This document shows positions 46,413-57,063 of a stretch of DNA of 64,000 nucleotides, piece after piece. Numbering within the stretch: position 1 is the first letter of the stretch; each line of letters opens with the position of its first letter. The translations under genes were made by a program, and so were the position numbers. Origin of the DNA: Thinopyrum elongatum (taxonomy: Eukaryota > Streptophyta > Magnoliopsida > Poales > Poaceae); assembly GCA_011799875.1 (NCBI GenBank), contig CM022302.1:101496237-101560236 (forward strand), written 5' to 3'. The notes below the pieces were generated by a model. It was not told where the DNA came from and ran no database searches. It saw only the letters and a program-made list of their open reading frames with translations.

Positions 46413-49400
46413 ATGGAGCAAAGAGACTTGGAACAAGAACAGTTGTTGGGGGACATAATCCTCGGCGGAGGTGATGTCTTGTCGTTTCTCAACGACACCG
46501 ATGGTCAGGAAGGAGAGGATGAAGGCTCCGGTGATCGAACAATGGAGGAGGAAGGATATGATCATGATGGCTCCGGTGACCGAATGCCGGAGGAAGAAGG
46601 AGACCATGATGACGGCTCCGGTGATCGAACGGAGGAGGGAGCTGTTGCAAAGTCCGGCGAGGTATATATATTAATTAAGCCTGTGCTGACTAGCTAATTG
46701 ATGCATTAATTGTTTTGGTATGTACATATATTAACTCTTCTTTCTTCTTTTATAGCCCTCTGGATCGAGCCAAAATTCGGTAACGAGACGAGGCCCGAAG
46801 AAAAGGTTGCGCCAGGATGAAAGGTTCACGATCACAACACTCACGGATGATGGCCTACCGATTGAACCCAAGTGGACCAAGGACGCATTTTCTTCTCAGT
46901 GCGGAGCTATTGTTAGGGATAGCATCCCGATCAGCATCAAGCAATGGAATAAGCCTAAGGACGACGACCCTGAAGTTTCTTATGTCACCGATAGACAGAA
47001 AGATGATCTTTGGACCTCGCTGAAGGCAAATTTCACCCTACCACTAGAGGCGGTTCTGAATAAGCCAGTTATAGAGCCACTGGTCAAGGCGTGTGCTCTT
47101 AAGAAGATGGCAGATCTATTCAAGAAGTGGAAGAATGAGTTGAAATCAAAGTTTGTCGACAAAGGGAAGACTCCAGAATTCACCGGCCGATTTGAGAAGA
47201 TAAGAGATCACTGGCCCGCATTTGTGGCCTACAAGACATCGGACAAGAGTAAGAAAATGTCAGAGACAAACAAGATAAATGCTGCAAAGAAGCTGTATCA
47301 CCATTACACGGGGTCAGGTGGCTACCTCAAAGCCCGGCCATTGTGGGACAAAGCTGAGCAAGACCTACTTGCTAAAGGGGTCGAACCACAAACATTGAAC
47401 TGGCCAGACCGTTCAAGGACTTGGTTCTTCGGGGTTGGGGGAACTTTGGACCCTGAAACAGGGAAGTGCCGTTGGACGGACGAGCAACTTGCAATACCCG
47501 TCAAGAAGCTTCAGAAGTATATCACCGCAGCGCAGGAAGGGACGTTCATTCCCGACAGAGAGAAGGACGAGCTGACTGAGGCCCTCGGGAATCCTGAGCA
47601 CCCTGGACGAACACGAGGCACACCTGGCTCCATTCCGTGGGTGGTTGGGTTTGCCGGCGCAGGCGGTTACAGAAGCTGGGAGAGAAAGAGGAAAGCAGAG
47701 CTGAGCGAAATGCAGAAGCTCAATGCAAGACTAGTAAAGCTAGAGGAACTTGCAGCTGTCGGCCAACCATCTCAGCGGCACGAAGATCCTACCCAAGAAG
47801 CTACCCCACCATCTCAGCGGAGAAGCAGCGTGGCTTCCACGGAGCTCGTTCAGCCTGATTTCACGGCTCCTAGCTACCCCATGGATACTATCACTGAGGC
47901 TCAACATTGCCAGCTTATGACGAAATGGCAGAACCTCACTTTGAAGGCGGCTGTCGGCTCTGTTGCACCTCCTCAACCTGACGGAACTTTTCACTGCCGT
48001 CCGATTCCACATGGCTATGCTGTTGTGACGGTGGATGAAGTAATGGAGGGATTTGATGAGCTCGAGCTTGACCACCCAACAGGTGAAGGGGAGAATCAGT
48101 TGGGTTATGCTCTGAGGACTACATGTCTATGGCGGAAGGAGTACATCAAGCTTCCAAACTGGACGCCTCCGCCTCCTCCTCCTCCTCCTCCTCCTCCGGC
48201 GAGTGATCAGGGCACTCCGCCTCCTTCTCCGCCTGCTCCGGCGCGTGAGGGCACTCCTCCTCCTCCTCCGCCTCCTCCGGCGCGTGAGGGCACTCCGCCT
48301 CCTCCTCCGCCTCCTCCGACGCGTCGGAGCACTCCGCCTCCTGCTCCGCCTCGTCAGCAACGGCGGAAGAAAGCCGCCGCCGCTCTGGCTGCTAGCAGTA
48401 CAAGCAGAGGCGGGAAGCAATTCAGATACGGTCCATCTCTCAAGCCTCTGGAAAAGTTACCATATGAGAGGACCGATGGGGAAACCGCGAAAATCAGTGC
48501 TGCCGAAGTGCATGAACATTTTGCACGGAAACCTCCACCTCCGAAGGAGACGATATATCCGGTGAAAGCGAAGCGCACTATCGATGCCCTGAAGCGACCA
48601 CCACCGCCTCCGCCGCAATCCAACTATGAGCACATTATTGAAATGACATATAAGGAAGCGGAGCGGTCGGGAAGTACTTGCAGTGATGCAAGGTTAGCAG
48701 AACGAAGAAGTGGGAAAAAAATTCCCCAGCTTGGCGAACAGGCGAACCAATCGTGCCCCCCGCTCAAGGTGTCTAGCGATATCGTCGCTAATCATCCGGG
48801 GATTGTGCCCGGTACCAATCCTGCTGATTACCTGAGCGATGATGTAGAGTTTGAAACAATGGAGGTGGACGAATTCAGATACCAGTACGGGCAGCCTCTC
48901 GTCAAACCTGATCATCATCCTCCTCTAACAACGATGATGTGAAGATTCCATGAATGGTACATGAAAACCTGCAGCGAGTCTGGGAAGGATACTTTGACGC
49001 TGAGAATTAAAGAGGAGCACGACCTCGTTGAAATGGATCTGTTGTGGGTTGAATTTGACGAGTTTTTCCAGTTATACAATCAAAAGGCGCTCGACAAAAC
49101 ACCCGTGACTTGCTACTATCTGTAAGTACTACTTCTGTAATTAAGTCTCTATATATAGCTCAGCTCTTTCATTGCATGCATATATAATTATCCTCACTAT
49201 ATTATGTAGATTGAAGATCGTCGAATGCAGAAATGCACAAATCTATGACATTGGGTTCATTAACCCAAATATCATACATGAATGGACGGTTCAAAAGAAT
49301 GTTAAAGAAACCGAGGACAACTTGCTACAATCGTTGCTTAAAAATCAAAACAAAGAGAAAATACTCTTTCCTTACAACTTCAAGTGAGTGTTACTGTCTT

Positions 49401-50174
49401 GTGCATATTCGGTTTCCCTTATTACTCGAGGTTATAGTAATGTAATTGATGAGTTATGCATGTGTGCGTAGGTTTCACTTTATTCTACTAGAGATTAAGT
49501 TTGAGCGGGGAGTAGTAACCGTCTTAGACTCGAGACGAAAAGATCCCCAGGAGTATGCGGACATGACTGAAATGCTACAGAAGTAAGTTCAATCCATCAT
49601 TATCGCACTATATCGGCAACTTTGTTCATTTTCTGATATCAAGTAATTATTTTCTTTGTCTGGCAGGGTTTGAAAAGAGTTCACCGGAATTGTTCCGGCA
49701 CTGCCGAGGGAGCTGCGATTTAAACACCCAAAAGTAAGTACTACTAGCTAGTTCCGCGCATCTCCCATTGATTCTAGTTTCATCAATACCATTTATAATA
49801 CTTGATTATCAGTTTGATTGAACTCTATTTCTCGTAAAGTGCTTGTGGCAGGAAGCCGGGAATGATTTTTGTGGATACTACGTTTGCGAGTTCATCCACA
49901 ACGCGACGACCTCTAAGCGGGGCTACTCTGAAAAACAATATGAAGTGCGTAAGCAATAATATTCACAATTTTATTTTATTACCATCATTTGTGTTGAGTT
50001 TCATTCACATATATGTATTGACCCCCTTCTTCAAATTAGTTGTGGCAGATGCGGGATGAACTCCTACCACATGATCGCATACGAGCAATTCAAGAGGAAT
50101 TGGCGGGATTCTTTCTTGACCACGTCATAAATAAAACCGGAGAATACCATGTGGAATTTGACATTAGATGTTAG
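46413..50174 (+). pseudogene. CACTA second gene: proline-rich protein with Ulp1/C48-type protease domain, broken
   Basis: Exons inferred: 46413-46661, 46756-49121, 49210-49383, 49472-49582, 49667-49733, 49852-49948 and about 50049-50174. Phases fit, except at the last junction. Residues 1-83 are acidic with repeated GSGDR units. The long second exon has a conserved central region (RTWFFGVGGTLDP). A proline-rich repeat follows at 48166-48350 (PPPPPP separated by AREGT or TRRST), then a basic linker. The C-terminal exons carry cysteine-protease motifs: His in KFHFILLEI (49472 on), Asp in VLDSRRKDP and Cys in NDFCGYYVCEFI (49861-49896). These match Ulp1-type (C48) desumoylating proteases. Defects are TGA at 48940-48942 (MM*RFHEWY) and TGA at 49671-49673 (family has Trp). 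The protein is probably the accessory product that acts with TNP2; protease activity within CACTA elements is not proven. Confidence 0.8.
48166..48350 (+). repeat. CTCCTCCGC repeat encoding polyproline
   Basis: Short (CCTCCT)n and 'cctccgcct' repeats with a ~54-bp higher-order period encode PPPPPPPP(A/T)REGT blocks. Frames on the opposite strand here are artefacts of the repeat. Confidence 0.85.
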
Positions 50175-50512
50175 GGATTGTACGTAAGAGATCTTATATT
50201 GTATATATGTAGCTAGTAGCGTCGGATAGATATACGAAAACTTGTTGTTCGACCAATCTCTCGGAGAAAGAGAGGTCGATCACTTCTCTCTGTATATGTT
50301 CATGAAGATCTTGTGTACGTAATGGTTCCTTCATTTGCTTACTAGCTATCGTGTCGAGTTCTCTCTATACGTATAGTAGCTAGCGTCGACCAAGTACGGA
50401 GAAAGAGAGGACACTTCTCTCTATTAGCTAGCTAACACAATATGAAACCCCTAAATTAACCCTCCAAAAACCCCTAACCCCCCCCCCCTTAAAAAAAACA
50501 AAAACCCCAGCC
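50175..50512. other. 3' untranslated part of CACTA gene 2; no gene
   Basis: AT-rich sequence with local near-repeats ('ggagaaagagaggtcgatcacttctctct' at about 50263 and similar at 50399). It ends in a C-rich/A-rich run (50480-50512) before the right subterminal repeats. Confidence 0.6.
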
Positions 50513-50700
50513 TTTTGTTCCCGGTTGGTGTTACCAACCGGGACTAAAGGTCCTCCTGCCTGGGCTCCCCGCAGCGGCCACGTGGAGCCCCTTCTGTCCC
50601 GGTTCATAAGCGAACCGGGACTAAAGGTTTTGGGCTTTAGTCCCGGTTCCAGAACCGGGGCTAATGGGCCTCTGGAACCGGGACAAATGGGCCATTTTCC
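50513..50700. repeat. Right subterminal repeat array of the CACTA element
   Basis: Six or seven CCCGGTT/AACCGGGAC motifs, several as inverted pairs, next to the right terminus. The motif agrees with those at 38209-38440. Confidence 0.9.
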
Positions 50701-50710
50701 ACTAGTGTGT

Positions 50711-52858
50711 AGTCTGCACCAGAATATTGACCAATTCCGTGGGATGCAGTTTTGTTTTATTTGGAGATGGATTGAAAAAATCCGAGCTACAGTGACCTTG
50801 AACAGAAGGTGTCTGAAAAATTGAGTAACATCTCCATATCATTTAGTCTGAAAAACTATTGTACCATCTTTATTATACTGGATTTTATTCATTTTGTTCT
50901 TCTTTTTTTGGTACCAGCACTCAGTACTTTGATGTTGCCATAGGGGACATTGCTGATCAATGGACCCCATGATGAGATAATCGCCGGCGCCATCTCTGAT
51001 TCTATGGATGAGCACGTACATACACCACCGGCAGCCACTTAGGATTCAAGGAGGGTAGGATAGTAACAAATGTTTATGGACGATTCCCAATTAAATTAGA
51101 ACAAGAAATTGCTTGCAACCTTTTTGCATTTTCATTGATTGCTGTTGGCAGTGAGGTGCATGTAATACATTGAAAACTTGCTGCTATCGGCAAAGACAAT
51201 ATGCGTGTCTTTGTAGGAAGAGTTGATTATTGTTTATTTTGGTCGCATCAGGCAATGTGTGAACTGAGCTTTTGCCATTGCTGATCGTGTATTCTCTCTG
51301 TGCTAGGAAGCATAGTTTCAGCTTATCCCCTAGATCAGTGTAAGTATGTCTAACTCAAATATACTTGGCATTTGATATTTAAAAGGTATCACTGTCCTCT
51401 TGCCATGCTCAATCTGCCATAAAGGCCGCTAGGAACCGCGCCAATTTGAACAATGGAGCCATTGGCCTGTTTCTCTTGCGAGGGGACACGTGGTCCTAGG
51501 AGCATCATGACATACCTATGTATACATGCATAGTTTTTAAATTGAGTTGTAGTTTTTATACTACTTATGTCATCCTCAGAATATTATTTTGTCAATATTT
51601 TGACATGTGCAACATATATGTAAATGTATAAACACAGGGTAAAAGGTCAGTCAATTCGCAGGGTCTAACCTTGTACTGCTGCTATTTGTCCCAACCATCT
51701 AATACTCATAACTAACTTCATTGCCTCCATTGTTAGGCTAAAATCTGGAGCCGATAACGGTGCAATTACTAACCATCAGTTCACAGAAACGCAATCTGAC
51801 CTGAAGTGACAGAGTAGTCAAGGGTGATGTACTGATATGCCATGACCATCTGATAAGAAGAAAGCAAAATATCTAAAGAAGCAATATATATCCCGCTAGC
51901 AAGAGAAAGTTGTGGCGGCCAGTGAGAATATCAATGGACCTAGCTCAAAACCCCACGATTTTCTTTCTCCATATATATTTTGCCTTCTAAAGATTAGTTG
52001 TTGCCAATTGAGAGTCAATAGAATGTCCAGATGCATGAGTATTCGACATCTGCCTTTGTTCTGATCTATAGTAGCAGTGGAAGTAATACTTGATTTATCA
52101 CTCAGTGAGAAATCACTAATTTTTCATTAAATCTCATATCTTCAGCAATTTGCTGGCAGGAGCGCGATGACTGTGGCAGCAAGCTCGCTAGGGATGGAGG
52201 AGAGCACTGCACAGCGCGGAAGGGAACGTGAATGGGATTGGGCATTTGGTATAATGAGTCTCAGTTTCGGTCAGGCTGCCCACCATGTGTGTGTTTGAGC
52301 TGAAACACCAGTTATTTAATTATTCATGTTTATTTATCTTTCATGTGATCAAATTAAAATGTCTAATCAAAATTTTGTAATCACATAGGTGGATTATATT
52401 GGGGTTTATGGATGTTAAACTTCTGGAAAGGAATATTTCTTTTGGCTATTTTGAGCATGTATATTTCACTCGGAATCCCCACCATTGTTCTTTGTGGACT
52501 AATTCTGATTAATACTTGGCAAAAGCATATTAGACTATTCTTTTATAATTAATTCTGATTACTATTTTTTGGGTAATTCTGAGTACTACATATTTCGCAG
52601 GAGCACTTCAGAACAAAATTATTTACCATTTTAGTGGACTCAGAATTGAATGATGATATGGTAAGTAGAAAGATGAAAGTGATGAGCACAACAGTGAACT
52701 GTTATATCGTATGATTTTGGACAGCCATCCTAGAAGAGGTCACAAGATCAAACTCATCTTGTAACATGAACACCTAATACCATCATTGATGACCCGTCAT
52801 CAAACCGACAAACACCGGCTTAACAGATGAACCTTGCTACTTATTGTTTATATTATAG
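50711..52858. other. Non-coding sequence right of the CACTA insertion, possible Helitron body
   Basis: This is the continuation of 38147. No frame of note. The sequence is AT-rich with scattered exon-like islands, for example 52148-52220 ('tggcaggagcgcgatgactg'). It ends at a Helitron-like 3' terminus (52859-52886). Confidence 0.45.
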
Positions 52859-52886
52859 ACGTGCGTTGCACGTGCATACTTACTAG
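52859..52886 (+). mobile_element. Helitron-like 3' terminus (hairpin and CTAG)
   Basis: ACGTGC-GTT-GCACGT forms a perfect 6-bp stem. Eight to ten bases later comes CTAG followed by T. This is the standard Helitron 3' end (hairpin near CTRR, insertion before T). The 5' TC end was not found with confidence; it should lie left of 36 kb. If correct, the element contains the unidentified exons at 37073-37359 and was later hit by the CACTA element. Confidence 0.55.
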
Positions 52887-52887
52887 T

Positions 52888-54085
52888 GCACAATAATCTA
52901 AAAGCAGCAACATCCTCCCAGAGGCGGAGGCAGTGGGCGGGCGAGCGGAGGCCAGACCCCCACTGTGGTTCGGCCCCCTCCAACGAGTTCGAGAGGGGAC
53001 TAGTACAGAGATTAGGCTTTAATTATCCGGCCATTAGCATTTAACAAGGACATGGGCTAAACTCCAAGTATCCAGCCCAAAACGAATGTGCAACAAAGGC
53101 AACAAGGGCAAGGGGTACACATCCATCAACGCACCCGCACTCATCGGCTGGATATCACGCCCTCGCTAATCAATCAACGCACCCGCATGCAATCAACACG
53201 GTTGAGGCGACTTCGGACTTCCTGACTCTTTCTTCCGAGACGCGGCTAGGGCTTCATTGCCGCCGGCCGCCGGGTATTGCGCCGTCATGGCTTCGTGATT
53301 AACAAAGCTACCGGCCTGCCGACTGCCGCTTGCCGCGCATCAGTCGAGTACCGGAGTACGGACTACGACGAGCCGGACGGCAACACCACACGCCCACACC
53401 CAATTCCTAACTTGATCCCGTGGATCAGAAACAAAGGTATTGTCTACAGATTCATACTATTGTAGTTATCACTTGTCAGTTAGTTTGATTACACAAATCA
53501 CTTATTAGTACTTAGTATATTTTGTCACTTGTCAGATAAATTACATATTTGCTTTGTATTTATATTAGAATTGCATAGGCCATGAAGAGGAAGACACCAC
53601 CGGTAAGTAAAAAAAAAAAAATCAACCCAATTGCTACAAACTCTAACTCTACCATTGAAAATGCAAATCAAACCGGAAGGTAGATGTCATAGAGCAACCC
53701 ACTGGACATAATGTCCCCAATCCCAATTCAGTTGATATGCAAACCCTCGAGCAAAATATTGAGGCCTCTGTAGAAATTCTACGACAACATAGAATGAGAA
53801 GCACACTATATGAGCAAGACCCTGGAAAGCACCAACAAATTTCAATCTGTTATGCTCCTGTGTATTTCAATGTGTTCTTCGCCCCACCCTATGGTCAAAT
53901 CCTGGCTCCGCCCCTGCATCCTCCTCGACGCATACTACCATGCCAAGTTCTCAAACTTCGGCCTTGCACTCGTGATCACCGCCGACACCGAGGACGATGC
54001 CCTCCGGGCATGTAGTCGGCAGTTGCACACGAACGGAAGCGACGGCGTTGGTGTAGTTTTTCAAGTTCAGTTTCGCCAGGCATAG
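52888..54085 (+). pseudogene. Protein kinase gene fragment split by a hAT element
   Basis: The fragment is at 52888-52918 and continues at 53917. After removal of the hAT insertion and one target copy it reads H-N-N-L-K (one base missing) S-S-N-I-L-L-D, then AYYHAKFSNFGLALVITADT. This matches subdomains VIb-VII of receptor-like kinases (HRDLKSSNILLD...KVSDFGLA). Asp of HRD is replaced (HNN) and the DFG motif is NFG, so even the fragment would not be catalytic. A frameshift lies in the LKSS part. After 54000 the similarity fades. It starts directly after the Helitron-like end, so it may be flank or cargo. Confidence 0.7.
52919..53916 (+). mobile_element. hAT-type transposon derivative, 998 bp
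   Basis: The ends are CAGAGGCGGAGGCAG and, reversed, CAGGGGCGGAGCCAG. An exact 8-bp target duplication CATCCTCC lies at 52911-52918 and 53917-53924, the size typical of hAT elements. Inside are remnants of an N-terminal transposase: a frame at 53277-53430, a start-like ATGAAGAGGAAGAC near 53581, and 53700-53850 (SVEILRQHRM...YEQDPGKHQQ). The DPGK motif resembles the start of ZMYM1/TTF-type hAT transposases. No dimerisation domain remains, so it is a deletion derivative. Confidence 0.88.
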
Positions 54086-54840
54086 GTGTAGTTTTTAAAG
54101 TGCAGTTTCGTCAGCTAGGCCAAGCCAAGCTGCGACTTGGTGTTAGTTTGTTAGCGTAGCGCGTCGCTTTAATCAGATCGTGCGATGGCACGAACTAAAA
54201 CGATCATGTCTCGGCCGTGGCCTAATTTTTTGTTTTCAGATAGATCTCTACTCGGCAAGGATGGTTGATCTCGCAAGTTGCCTGATGATGTTCACGGCCA
54301 GTGATATTGGAGTCGAAGAAGAGACGCCATCAAGACGCTGCAGCAGATCGGTAGCAGGCAGCAGCAGCATCACGTCATCCGGCTTCTACATGCTGCACAC
54401 CTACACCATGAACGACGACACACGCATGCGGGGCATGCAGGACAGGCACGCTGATCACGCTCCCCTCCTGTCGCTCGGTCTCTCGGTCCTGATCGAGCTT
54501 TCGCCTCGCCTGTCCATGGAAAAGGGACCGCATCCACCCTGACTGGTCAGGATCATGAGCGAGCCGAGACATGTACGGCTCTACAAACTACTCGCCAGCG
54601 GCGAGCCTTGGGTCAACGGTCTTGATGATGTGTCCTCCGTCGGCGCCGTGGCATGCTAGGCGCAGCAGAAGGAGCTGCTTCGCGTCTCCCTTGTCAAATT
54701 CCCCTCGCTGGAGGCTAGCTTCGGGTCAGCAGCCTCAAGGAACACGTATGGTATTGGTGGCTTTCTTTATTGCTATAAGATGAGTATGAATTGTAATTGA
54801 CATCTATTCTTTTTTTAATGTGCATCGGGTGCATGCATAC
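54086..54840. other. No gene recognised; gene-fragment-like sequence
   Basis: Plus-strand frames at 54180-54542 (YSARMVDLASCLMMFTAS) and near 54550-54770 (EPRHVRLYKLLASGEPWV, interrupted by TAG) have coding-like composition but match nothing I know. A short duplication, 'ggtgtagtttttcaagttcagtttcg' and its near copy, lies at 54049-54110. It is probably more pseudogene material. Confidence 0.4.
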
Positions 54841-54856
54841 ACTTACGGCTGCTATT

Positions 54857-55768
54857 TTATTTTTTTTGAGAAGGTTGACGTGAAAATTAGAAAGAAAACA
54901 GAGTACACGAGATCAACACGCCAACACCAACGCGAAGCATCCAGCACAGTCGAGACAACTGCAGGAACACCCCTGAGAAAAAGAAAATGCAAAACAAGCC
55001 CTTCGAGCCCCCTGCAGTCGCCAGCTTCGCCGCTCGCCGCAACAAGCCGCCTGCTCCCCACCACCGTGAAGAGCCGCGAGCTGCCAACAAACCAGAGCTT
55101 GGACGAAGCCCCTCGCAGATCGCTGCTTTATGGCATCCACCTGAGGCCCTCCCTGAGCGGCAGGGCACATAAACGATCGAGAACACCGGTGGGGTCTCAC
55201 CCCACAACTTCACCGAGCGCGGCGTCGCCTTTCGCCGTCGCTGCCGACGGAGACACCATGACGAAGCCGCCAGACCACCAACCACAAACCCATAGCCGAG
55301 CCGGCGCCATCTCGATCTCGCCGGTGTAGAGCTATCAAGCAAAAGCCTGAACCAAATCTCGAAGCTTCCCAGTAGCGCAGGAACAGCCGCCACCGCGGCG
55401 CAGCCGAAGCTCGAGCACAAAAGGGCCCATGGTGCTACCACCGCCGACGCCATCGCAGTAGCACCCCAGCCAACTCCCACAGATCCGCCGCTGCCGTTAC
55501 AACGAACAGCAGCGAGGAGGAGCCAGGATCGAGGAGACCTTATTGCCAAAAGCGTCGCCGCCGCTCCTCCGAAAGCGTCGCTGCCGGCCACACCTACCCA
55601 CACCGTATATACACACCGGACGCACAGATCTGGGGTTCCCCGCCCTTCCGGCGCCTAAGCAGCCGGAGAAGGGGAGGGGAACCCACGGCGGCGCCGGGGA
55701 ACCGGGGGGGGGGGGGAACGGGGTCGCCCTCTTCTTCACTCCTCTCAACTGTAGCAGGGGAAAGGACC
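54857..55768 (-). mobile_element. Non-LTR retroposon (minus strand) with 16-bp target duplication
   Basis: The exact repeat ACTTACGGCTGCTATT flanks it (54841-54856 and 55769-55784). At the left end a T-rich run (about 54857-54868) is the complement of a short poly(A) tail. Both are marks of target-primed reverse transcription. The 912-bp body is GC-rich and has no recognisable reverse transcriptase or endonuclease, so it is a SINE-like or internally deleted LINE copy. A minus frame at 54887-55603 is open but has no known domain. Confidence 0.8.
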
Positions 55769-55784
55769 ACTTACGGCTGCTATT

Positions 55785-56480
55785 GGCAAACTGTGTGCGT
55801 ATGGCCTTGGCAGAACATACTCGACAACGATATTTTTTTTGTACATATCTAAAAATTATGTGTAGATTTATTTTAAATCTCAGCTGTCAATTTTTATGGT
55901 TAACACACAATCAACGCATATAATGGGATGACGTATGAAGAACTATAAAGCCTTCATCGTTTAATATTAGGTATAGGTATAGATTTGGCTATAATGGCCC
56001 TCCACATCGTAGGAATGATCCTGCAAAATTCTTATGTATGCTTTCCTATGTCTCAGTTTCACATGATTTTTTACATACTGCCTAGCTCATTTTCGTGCCT
56101 TTTTTTTTTGAATTCCTGTGCATTCCCGACCTATGTGGGTTTTCTTTTATAATCTGAAGAGTCCTTAAAATTGTCGATATATTATAAATGACTAATTGAT
56201 AATAGAAGAGTTCAAGGGTTTATCACGTTCTACGATTAGCATTCATTAGGAACCAAGACGACAATCGTACAAACTTTTCAGCAACTTCCTATGTTTTTTC
56301 GCACGTAGGCACAATAAAAAGTTGATAGAAACACTACTTAAAAAAAATTTAAAGGCCTCATTAACTGGTTTACACATGCTGCTAGGTATACGTATATTCT
56401 TAGTAGCAGAATATGTATTTGCTCAAACAAGGGATTACTAAAAAAATACACGTATTTTCAAGGTGACATAACTTTGAACG
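55785..56480. other. AT-rich intergenic sequence; nothing identified
   Basis: No frames, repeats or termini that I can support. Confidence 0.5.
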
Positions 56481-56482
56481 GG

Positions 56483-57005
56483 GCTCTATGCTACCAAATT
56501 AAAATGTGTATATACATCTCATGTAGACCACAAGCCACCATTTTTTTCTATTAAAGAAAATTAAATTTGCTGCCATATGTGCTTGCCCACAACTAATAAA
56601 CCAACTAATCATGGATTTTGTTTTGAATGCACTCTGTCCTACCAAATTAAAATGTGTATATACATCTTATTGTAGAGAACAAGCCATGTTTTTTCTTAAA
56701 GGAGATTAAATTTGTTGCCATATGTGCTTGCCCACAACTAAAGCAACTAAACCATGGATTTTCTTTTCTATGTGCACATGGATTCAGCAGGTCTCTGTAC
56801 CATTTGGTTCTTTATACAACCAAATAAGCAACAACACACCATTTTTTGGCTAAATGATATTTCAATTATTATCATACGTGCTTGTCCAGACATATTTTGT
56901 TTTAAATGAGACTCTATACTATCAAGTTAAAATGTGTATATTCATCTTATTGTACATAGCAATCCACCGTGTTTCCTATTAGAGGGGATTAAACCATAAT
57001 TTTTT
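56483..57005 (+). repeat. Three imperfect direct repeats of about 150 bp
   Basis: Copies start at about 56483, 56633 and 56910 with 'ctctatgctaccaaattaaaatg' variants. Copies 1 and 2 also share 'ccatatgtgcttgcccacaac' (about 56572 and 56720), with a period of 150 bp. The third copy is more diverged and displaced. Confidence 0.8.
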
Positions 57006-57063
57006 TTTCATCATGGACATGGCTTTAGCATGCCTCTGCACCATTTGGCGCAACGGGTCCACG

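Larger units (their letters stand above)
38148..50707 (+). mobile_element. CACTA (En/Spm-type) DNA transposon, 12.6 kb
   Basis: It begins CACTAGTAGAAAACAGGGC and ends ...GGCCATTTTCCACTAGTG; the reverse complement of the right end is CACTAGTGGAAAATGGCC, so the termini are inverted. A TGT duplication flanks it (38145-38147, 50708-50710), the 3-bp size typical of the superfamily. Subterminal GGTCCCGGTT/AACCGGGACC repeats lie at both ends (38209-38440, 50513-50700), with a third cluster inside (44238-44465). Coding order: a small membrane-protein gene, TNP2 transposase, a captured SNF2 hairpin, and a proline-rich/Ulp1-like protein. TNP2 and gene 2 carry stops, so this copy is probably not autonomous. 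It resembles Jorge/Caspar-type wheat elements; the exact family is not certain. Confidence 0.95.

Noticed and set aside
48127..48420. Arginine-rich frame on the minus strand
   Set aside because: It is the complement of the polyproline repeat of CACTA gene 2.
54887..55603. 238-residue minus-strand frame in the retroposon
   Set aside because: GC-rich composition, with no domain, start context or conservation evidence; kept only as part of the retroposon.
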